Shown: positions 58,220 through 64,000 of the stretch, piece by piece
How positions within the stretch are numbered: the stretch's first letter is position 1
Layout of the letters: the number at the start of each line of letters is the position of its first letter
DNA from: Pinibacter aurantiacus
GTDB taxonomy: Bacteria > Bacteroidota > Bacteroidia > Chitinophagales > Chitinophagaceae
Length of the DNA: 64,000 bases
Direction of reading: 5' to 3'
Assembly: GCF_019130065.1 (NCBI RefSeq)
Contig: NZ_JAHSPG010000017.1
Coordinates: 62,001 to 126,000, forward strand
The notes under the pieces: generated by a model
What the model saw: the letters and a program-made list of their open reading frames with translations, nothing else
The model's database searches: none
Told to the model about the DNA's origin: nothing
Program-made: the position numbers and the translations under genes

Positions 58220-60556
58220 ATGACTATAAAGCATTTCATTGCCGCATCTTTTGTATGCAGCTCTTTTCTAACGACCTATGCCCAAAACGCTGTTACGCTG
58301 CAGGACTACCAGCGTGCAGAAAGTTTTCTGGGTTATAATACTCACAAATATCTTGACCGTACTTTCTCCTCTCCCAACTGGATATCCGGCGATCGCTTCT
58401 GGTATCGTACGCTTACTCCGAAGGGAAGTGAATTTGTGCTTGTTGATCCGGTTAAAAAAACAAAAACGCCTGCCTTTGATGCCGTACGACTTGCATCATC
58501 GCTATCTTCCGTGGCTCCTATTGGAGTGTTTCCAGATGCTTTACCGTTCAACTATTTCACCTATTCTGATGACAACCGCTTTGTTACTTTCTATGCTTTC
58601 AGACAGCAATGGAAAGTGAATCTTCAAGACTACAGCATTGTAAAGGCGGAAAGTAACTCCAATAAGGGCAATGCAAGCGCAAACGAAGCTCCGGAAGTAG
58701 TTTCGCCCGATGGTAGCAAAGCTGCCTACATTAAAGACTGGAACCTTTGGATGCGCGATACCAAAACCGGCAAAGAAACACAACTCACGCAGGACGGCGT
58801 CGAAGATTTTGGGTACGCCACTGACAATGCAGGCTGGAAGCATAGTGATGAAGCGATTCTCCTGTGGTCACCCGATTCAAAAAAAATTGCAACCTTCAAA
58901 CAAGATCAACGACAGGTTGGTGAAATGTATCTTGTCACTACAAATGTCGGGCACCCCAAAATGGAGCAATGGAAGTACCCGCTGCCTGGTGACGAGCATA
59001 TTCCGATGATCACGCGAGTGATTATTGAAGTAAGCAATCCAAAAGTTATTACGCTGAAAGTCGCAGCAGATCCGCATCGTGCTACACTAAGCGATGATAT
59101 TTCAAGCAGTGGTACTTTTGATGATGTGAACTGGAGCGATGACGGCAACTGGCTGGCATTTGTTTCTACTTCCCGCGATCATAAAAATGAAAAATTCCGC
59201 ATTGCCAATGCCAACACCGGCGATGTGCGTGAAGTGTTCGAAGAAAATGTTACTACGCAATATCAATCCGGCTGGGGAACCATTAACTGGAAATTTTTGC
59301 CCAAAACCAATGAACTCATTTGGTTTTCTGAAAGAGATAATTGGGGGCATTTATATTTATACGATGTTGCCACTGGTAAAATGAAAAATCAAATTACCAA
59401 AGGCAATTTTATGGTAAGCGATATACTGAAAGTGGATGAGAAAAGTCGTTCTATTTATTTCTACGCCCGTGGTTTAGAAAAAGAAAACCCTTACTACAGG
59501 CAGCTATATAAAGTTGGTTTTGACGGCAAAGGAATGACGCTGCTTACACCAGCAGAAGGTTATCACACCGTGTTCTTTTCCGCTTCCGGAAAATATATCG
59601 TTGATACTTATTCCAAACTTGATGTGCCTCCTGTTACGGTTTTACTTGATCAAAACGGCAAGCAAATAATAGAAGTGGAACGCACAGATGTATCACGTTT
59701 GAAGGATGCGATTGGCTGGAAGGCGCCAACTCCAATAACCGTTAAGGCAAATGACGGCGTAACTGATTTGTATGGCTTGCTGTTTACACCAACACATTTA
59801 GATCCCTCCAAAAAATATCCTGTTATTGACTACGTGTATCCCGGCCCGCAGGGAGGAAGCATGAATGGCACCTGGGATTTTAGCTCTGCCCGTGGCGATA
59901 ACCAGGCATTGGCCGAATTGGGATTTTGTGTATTGGTATTGGAAGGGTCCGGCAATCCTTTGCGCAGCAAGAGTTTCCAGGATATGTATTTTCCTGATCT
60001 AAGCATCAACACACTGCCCGACCAGGTGAGCGGCATTCGCCAACTCGCTCAGCGTTATTCATATTTCGATACTACACGCATTGGCATATGGGGGCATTCC
60101 GGTGGCGGCTTTGCAACTGCCACAGCCATGTTCAGGTATCCTGATTTCTTTAAAGTGGGTATCAGCGAGAGTGGCAATCACGACAATCGCAATTATGAAG
60201 ATGACTGGGGCGAGCGCTACATTGGCTTACTTAAAAAAAATGCAGATGGAAGTGATAACTACACCGCACAAGCGGACCAGCTCAATGCTAAAACATTAAA
60301 AGGGAAATTGTTGCTGGCGCATGGCATGATGGATGACAACGTTCCTCCATACAACACCATGCTGGTGATAGATGCGTTAGAAAAAGCAGGTAAAGATTTT
60401 GACCTGGTTGTATTTCCGCATGCACATCACGGCTACGGTGAAAATTCATATTACATGATGCGTCGCCGTTGGGATTATTTTGTAACGAATCTTTTGGGTG
60501 CCGAACATCCTAAAGAGTATAAGTTGCAGGTGACTGGTGATAGACGTGTGATGTAG
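58220..60556 (+). CDS. Exported S9 family prolyl oligopeptidase, dipeptidyl peptidase IV-like
   Basis: 778 residues from the ATG at 58220 (MTIKHFIAASFVCSS...TTYAQ, a signal peptide); the frame is open further upstream only through repeat words. The N-terminal part is a DPP IV-type propeller (SPDGSKAAYIKDWNLWMRD, ILLWSPDSKKIATFKQD, NWSDDGNWLAFVST). The catalytic domain has GIWGHSGGGFATATAM (Ser near 626), Asp in HGMMDDNVPP (near 705) and His in FPHAHHGYG (near 737), spacing like DPP IV. The double-Glu motif that binds the substrate N-terminus in DPP IV is not obvious (KHSDEAILLWSPD), so the cleavage specificity is open. Probably periplasmic peptide breakdown. Confidence 0.93.
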   Translation: MTIKHFIAASFVCSSFLTTYAQNAVTLQDYQRAESFLGYNTHKYLDRTFSSPNWISGDRFWYRTLTPKGSEFVLVDPVKKTKTPAFDAVRLASSLSSVAPIGVFPDALPFNYFTYSDDNRFVTFYAFRQQWKVNLQDYSIVKAESNSNKGNASANEAPEVVSPDGSKAAYIKDWNLWMRDTKTGKETQLTQDGVEDFGYATDNAGWKHSDEAILLWSPDSKKIATFKQDQRQVGEMYLVTTNVGHPKMEQWKYPLPGDEHIPMITRVIIEVSNPKVITLKVAADPHRATLSDDISSSGTFDDVNWSDDGNWLAFVSTSRDHKNEKFRIANANTGDVREVFEENVTTQYQSGWGTINWKFLPKTNELIWFSERDNWGHLYLYDVATGKMKNQITKGNFMVSDILKVDEKSRSIYFYARGLEKENPYYRQLYKVGFDGKGMTLLTPAEGYHTVFFSASGKYIVDTYSKLDVPPVTVLLDQNGKQIIEVERTDVSRLKDAIGWKAPTPITVKANDGVTDLYGLLFTPTHLDPSKKYPVIDYVYPGPQGGSMNGTWDFSSARGDNQALAELGFCVLVLEGSGNPLRSKSFQDMYFPDLSINTLPDQVSGIRQLAQRYSYFDTTRIGIWGHSGGGFATATAMFRYPDFFKVGISESGNHDNRNYEDDWGERYIGLLKKNADGSDNYTAQADQLNAKTLKGKLLLAHGMMDDNVPPYNTMLVIDALEKAGKDFDLVVFPHAHHGYGENSYYMMRRRWDYFVTNLLGAEHPKEYKLQVTGDRRVM

Positions 60557-60560
60557 GGGG

Positions 60561-60646
60561 AATGCTTAATGCCTAATGCCTAACGCGGAACGCCAAACGC
60601 CTGATACACCTGAAGTGCGTTGGGCGTTTGGCATTCAGCGTTAGGC
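60561..60646. repeat. TTAATGC/TAACGCC-word inverted repeat element (family B, copy 5)
   Basis: Left arm 60561-60601, right arm 60615-60646. The spacer includes CCTGATACACC, shared in inverse orientation with the copy upstream of the S9 gene. It begins 5 bases after the S9 stop. Confidence 0.85.
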
Positions 60647-60694
60647 TTCTTCGCTCGCAACCATGACGACCATCGCACTGAGAATTAAAGGTGC

Positions 60695-60869
60695 ACGTCA
60701 TTGCGAGACCGTTAGAGCGTGATAATTTGACAACAAAAGTGTGTGGCACTACAGAGACCGGGCGAAGCAATCTCAGCAGTCTGCCGGAGATTGCTTCGCC
60801 CCGCACCTTGAGGCAGTATCTCTGCTTATGAATGCAAGCTGTATGTTTTGCCGGGTCTCGCAATGACGT
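60695..60869. repeat. Double CATTGCGAG-type element (family K), head-to-head
   Basis: ACGTCATTGCGAGACC (60695) to GGGCGAAGCAATCTC, then a 12-base centre, then GAGATTGCTTCGCCCC to GGTCTCGCAATGACGT (ends 60869). Both halves are copies of the element at 7983-8065, arranged as a 175-base palindrome. With the family B copy and the family N repeat it fills the 445-base gap 60557-61001. Confidence 0.8.
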
Positions 60870-60957
60870 GTAGCTTTAAGAGGCCGATTCATCGTCGCCG
60901 ACATTACTACAATGGTCGCTAGTAAACGATGTTTCCTTTTATAAATTTCCCTACACA

Positions 60958-61003
60958 ACAATCCGTGTAAATCAGTCTCATCTGTGTCATCCGTGTGCCC
61001 CTC
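60958..61003 (-). repeat. ACACGGATGAC/ACACAGATGAG-type dispersed repeat (family N)
   Basis: On the minus strand words of the type GCACACGGATGACACAGATG and CTGATTTACACGGATTG, starting at the stop codon of the GH2 gene. Related to the repeat at 18612-18652. Confidence 0.65.
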
Positions 61004-63710
61004 ATTTTGTTGTAACAACTATCACCGCACTCGGCAAACCTTCCGCACTTGCCTTTACTGTTATTGTTCCGGACTTCGTGTTTGCTTTTACGATTGCCAA
61101 TGCATATCCACTGTAGGCCGCTCTTTCTTTTGACGCGAATGAAACAAGATTCGCAGGATCGCCGTTATCGGTGGCAACAATTTCACCCGCACCGGATACT
61201 TCAAACTTAATGCTGTTGCTGGCTTCAGGCACCACTACTCCATTCTCGTCTACAACGGAAACAGTGATGAACGAAAGATCCTTGCCATTTGCATTCAGGT
61301 TCTTTCTGTCTGCGGTCAACACAAGCTTGTAAGCAGCACCTGCGGTTTTTACTTCATCAATCGCCCACTGTTTGCCTTTCTTATAAGTGATTACTTTTAA
61401 TGTTCCCGGTTCATACACCACATCATCCCAACGGAAACGATACTCATATTGTCCTCTCTTTTTTCTACCCAACGATTTGCCGTTCAGAAATAATTCAGCT
61501 TCGTCACCTGATGAATACACGTGAACAGGTGTTACTTTACCTATGCGATCGGGCCATGTCCAATGTGGCAGAATATGCGCCATTGCCAGCTCAGGGCGCC
61601 AGCGTGCCTGGTAGAGATAAAATCTGTCTTTCTTAAAACCCGCTAAATCTATGATGCCGGAATATGAACTGCGCGCAGAATAATAAGGCGTTGGTTCGCC
61701 AATGTAATCCCAGCCCGACCAAACAAATTCACCCGCCACGTAAGGATTATGATCTTGTGCGTAAAACACTTTATCGGGCGATGCGCCAAAAGCTGCAGTG
61801 TACAAATCGTATGCACTCACTGCTTTATTTACAGGATCGCCACCTGTGGAATCGCTCACGGGGGCACTGATGCCATCCATCACGGGAAATATATAAGTGC
61901 CGCGTGTGCTAAGCGCAGAGGCCGTTTCGCTGCTAACGATCATTTTTTCCGGGAACTGTTTTTGAAATGCCGGATACAAAGGTGATGTGCGTATGCCTTT
62001 CAAATGGCTATAAGCCGGCGCGTCGCGAATGCCTTCTCCCTGGTAGTTTAAACTAAGGATGTCAACCTGTTTTGGAAATGGCATATCTGGCTTTGCATAG
62101 TTCATGGATGCCGTTGCGGGGCGTGTGCTGTCTTCATCTCTCACAATATCGTGTAATTGTTTGGCTAAGGCTGCACCTTCATCGCTGGTGTATTGTTCGC
62201 CCACTTCATTGCCAAAGCTCCATGCCATAACAGAAGGGTGATTGCGATCTCTTCTGATGAATGAACGGATATCTGCTTCATGCCAATCACTGAAAATCAA
62301 ATGAAAATCGAGTGGTGTTTTTCCTCTTTCCCAGCAATCAAATACTTCATCAATTACGAGAAAGCCCATGCGATCGGTGAGTTCAAGCAACTCCGGTGCG
62401 GGAGGATTGTGAGCAAGACGAATGGCGTTGCAACCCATGTCACGCAACATTTCCAGTTGTCGTTCAGCTGCGCGCACATTGAATGCTGCACCCAATGCAC
62501 CAAGGTCATGGTGCTGGTTTACACCCTGTATACGTAGCGGCAGGCCATTTACCGATAAACCTTTTAGGGGATCAAATTGCAAAGAACGAATACCGAAATG
62601 TGTTTCATACTCATCAATAATTTTTCCATTTTTATAAATTCGCGTTACTGCCGTGTACATGCTGCGATCCTTTACTGGTAAAGGTTGCCAGAGTTTTGGA
62701 TTTTTTAGTGAAACAGATTTTTCTATCGTTTGCTTCTCTCCCGCTTTTACAGTTATGTCTGTTGATTGAAAGGAAGCGATTGCATTTCCTGTCTTTACAA
62801 AAGCGTTGTTCAGTGCGTAGATGTCAGTTGACACTTTCAAGTTTTGTTCGGTTGCTGAAGTATTTGCCACGCAAACGGAAAGATCAACAGTTGCTGCGTT
62901 TGCTGAAATGTTTTTTGTGCGAACAAAAGTACCCCACTGTGCTACGTGTACTGGATCAACCTTGGTGAGCCACAAGTTGCGATACAGACCGGCACCGGGA
63001 TACCAGCGTGAAGAGTTCGCAGGATTGTCCAGGCGGATTGCTATTTGATTTTCTCCCGATTTTATATAAGGTGTAAGATCAAGTCGAAATGAATTATAAC
63101 CGTAAGGCCAGCCACCAACGAGCTTTCCGTTGAGCCACACCATTGCATACGACATGGCGCCGTCGATGTCAAGGTAAATAGATTTATTAAGGTCGTTTGA
63201 AGAGACATTTAGTTTTCTTCGATACCACGCAACACCCTGTATTGGCAGGCGTCCCATGCCGCCGCCCACAATTGCATTCTCTTCTTTGTAAAAAGGTTTG
63301 TCGATGGCCCAGTCATGCGGAAGAGTTACGCTTAGCCATTGTGCGTCGTTAAAATTATTTTGAACAAAAGGAAAATCTTTTCCGGGATCACCTTGTGGGC
63401 GTTGATGATGTTTTGACGGATCTTTGATGAAATCATTTGCCGTGGGCAGTATCCACGCTTTCAATGCATCCTTCGAAGTGACTGCCATTCCTGATTCCGA
63501 GGCCCTCGTATCAGCAACTTTGTTGTCGTTCTTATCCGTAACAACAGGGCGTTCGTCGTATATTAATTTGTCTGGTTCTGTATCATAACGCATGAACTTC
63601 CAGCCATTGTTTAGGCTGATACGTTGCCTGGTTTGAGCGTTTGAAACAACTGAAAGTATTGCCAGTAATAGGCAAACAGCAATACGCAAGAATCGTTGAT
63701 TGATGAACAT
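61002..63710 (-). CDS. Glycoside hydrolase family 2, beta-galactosidase-like, exported
   Basis: 902 residues with a signal peptide (MFINQRFLRIAVCLLLAILS...SNAQ). Domain order: sugar-binding jelly roll (about 30-230, VTLPHDWAIDKPFYKEENAI), Ig-like domain, catalytic TIM barrel (about 395-690) with the acid/base Glu in MAWSFGNEVGEQY (near 499) and the nucleophile in MIVSSETASALSTRG (near 591), then DUF4982-like and a C-terminal Ig-like domain (LTADRKNLNANGKDLSFITV). An extra segment near 55-115 (DTRASESGMAVTSKDALKAW) interrupts the N-terminal domain. Substrate probably a beta-galactoside or related glycan. Confidence 0.94.
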   Translation of the reverse strand: MFINQRFLRIAVCLLLAILSVVSNAQTRQRISLNNGWKFMRYDTEPDKLIYDERPVVTDKNDNKVADTRASESGMAVTSKDALKAWILPTANDFIKDPSKHHQRPQGDPGKDFPFVQNNFNDAQWLSVTLPHDWAIDKPFYKEENAIVGGGMGRLPIQGVAWYRRKLNVSSNDLNKSIYLDIDGAMSYAMVWLNGKLVGGWPYGYNSFRLDLTPYIKSGENQIAIRLDNPANSSRWYPGAGLYRNLWLTKVDPVHVAQWGTFVRTKNISANAATVDLSVCVANTSATEQNLKVSTDIYALNNAFVKTGNAIASFQSTDITVKAGEKQTIEKSVSLKNPKLWQPLPVKDRSMYTAVTRIYKNGKIIDEYETHFGIRSLQFDPLKGLSVNGLPLRIQGVNQHHDLGALGAAFNVRAAERQLEMLRDMGCNAIRLAHNPPAPELLELTDRMGFLVIDEVFDCWERGKTPLDFHLIFSDWHEADIRSFIRRDRNHPSVMAWSFGNEVGEQYTSDEGAALAKQLHDIVRDEDSTRPATASMNYAKPDMPFPKQVDILSLNYQGEGIRDAPAYSHLKGIRTSPLYPAFQKQFPEKMIVSSETASALSTRGTYIFPVMDGISAPVSDSTGGDPVNKAVSAYDLYTAAFGASPDKVFYAQDHNPYVAGEFVWSGWDYIGEPTPYYSARSSYSGIIDLAGFKKDRFYLYQARWRPELAMAHILPHWTWPDRIGKVTPVHVYSSGDEAELFLNGKSLGRKKRGQYEYRFRWDDVVYEPGTLKVITYKKGKQWAIDEVKTAGAAYKLVLTADRKNLNANGKDLSFITVSVVDENGVVVPEASNSIKFEVSGAGEIVATDNGDPANLVSFASKERAAYSGYALAIVKANTKSGTITVKASAEGLPSAVIVVTTK

Positions 63711-63787
63711 AGGCAGAGTGTGTTGTGCCGACGTTACAAAATTCAGCGAGGATGCATTATTCCGGTGTTTGAAACCGATACAAGAAG

Positions 63788-63884
63788 GTTGTTTGTCATC
63801 CCGAGGAACGAGGGATCTGAGTATCGCACAAACCGGTTGGTCGTGTTCCTCCCAGATCCCTCGTTCCTCGGGATGACAAACAAC
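63788..63884. repeat. CCCGAGGAACG hairpin element (family J, copy 3)
   Basis: Arms 63788-63819 and 63853-63884 are perfect 32-bp reverse complements, spacer 33 bases. Relative to copies 1 and 2 the arm reads CCCGAGGAACGAGG instead of CCCGACGAAGGAGG, with the matching changes in the other arm. It lies upstream of the GH2 gene. Confidence 0.88.
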
Positions 63885-63979
63885 TCGCGTTGATTTATTT
63901 GCTCTCCGCTGCGATAACGTCGTTGTATTTCAAATTAAGTGTATTCACTACACCTAAAATCTATTTTCAGCCAAATATA

Positions 63980-63993
63980 TGCAACCGATTGCA
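63980..63993. promoter_or_regulatory. Possible LacI-family operator
   Basis: TGCAACCGATTGCA is a 14-bp near-palindrome with a central CG, the form of LacI-family boxes controlling sugar genes. It lies 270 bases upstream of the GH2 start, near the window edge, and may belong to a gene outside the window. Confidence 0.35.
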
Positions 63994-64000
63994 ATGATTC

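Noticed and set aside
58012-58239. 76-residue extension of the locus 2 TlpA-like protein
   Set aside because: It covers repeat words, and the signal peptide begins at 58011.
63885-64000. Short open frame on the minus strand at the right edge
   Set aside because: Only about 22 codons before a stop, with no recognisable sequence; it cannot be told from chance.

Overview
The window comes from a Bacteroidota chromosome, most likely a member of the Chitinophagaceae. This rests on two complete SusC/SusD (RagA/RagB) loci driven by ECF sigma/FecR pairs, SusC leaders of the MNLTAF type, lipoproteins with Lys/Asp after the lipobox Cys, a TAnnTTTG-type promoter candidate, and GH92, GH2 and S9 enzymes. 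No rRNA, tRNA, CRISPR array, transposase or integrase was recognised.

Layout. 1-17.4 kb is mostly housekeeping and envelope functions: the end of an acyl-CoA mutase, lgt, a bacilliredoxin, Hsp20, an ECF sigma factor with a four-helix membrane partner, a secreted protein of unknown role, a MobA-like nucleotidyltransferase, a PAP2 phosphatase, an SDR/TetR pair with matching operators, a PEBP-like protein, an Omp85-type barrel, GtrA, a GH92 mannosidase-like enzyme, a small membrane protein and an AI-2E family transporter. 17.5-30.7 kb is an unusual gene set: one nucleotidyltransferase, three radical SAM enzymes (two with B12-type N-termini), two methyltransferases, an amidohydrolase, two GT4 glycosyltransferases, a PglK-like half ABC transporter and a PglC-like phosphoglycosyl transferase. 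I read it as assembly, chemical modification and flipping of a polyprenol-linked glycan. 31.9-43.1 kb and 47.3-58.0 kb are two paralogous nutrient-uptake loci, both on the minus strand, each with ECF sigma, FecR, SusC with an STN signalling domain, SusD, a DUF4843 lipoprotein and a PKD-like lipoprotein, plus a TlpA-type thioredoxin on its own transcription unit. Between and beside them are a Na+/H+ antiporter, an amidohydrolase and a DUF1493 protein. The right end carries a DPP IV-like S9 peptidase and a large GH2 enzyme.

The most striking feature is not a gene. Many intergenic gaps hold a hairpin-forming element whose arms are three to five imperfect tandem copies of a 7-8 base word, followed by a spacer and the reverse-complement arm. 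At least nine different words are used (CACTAAGG, TAATGCT/TAACGCT, TTAATAA, CTGAATAA, TTTTGAG, GTTGAGA, GAATTAG, TTTGAAAA, AAAAGTA), all with the same architecture and polarity: the word containing TAA, TAG or TGA is always in the arm a ribosome would meet first, on either strand. In nine genes the stop codon lies inside such an element or at its edge. Other dispersed palindromic families (CCCGACGAAGG type, CATTGCGAG type, CCCTACGGG type) sit in the same gaps. Whether these are mobile passengers or part of gene-end and operon control is the main question the window raises.
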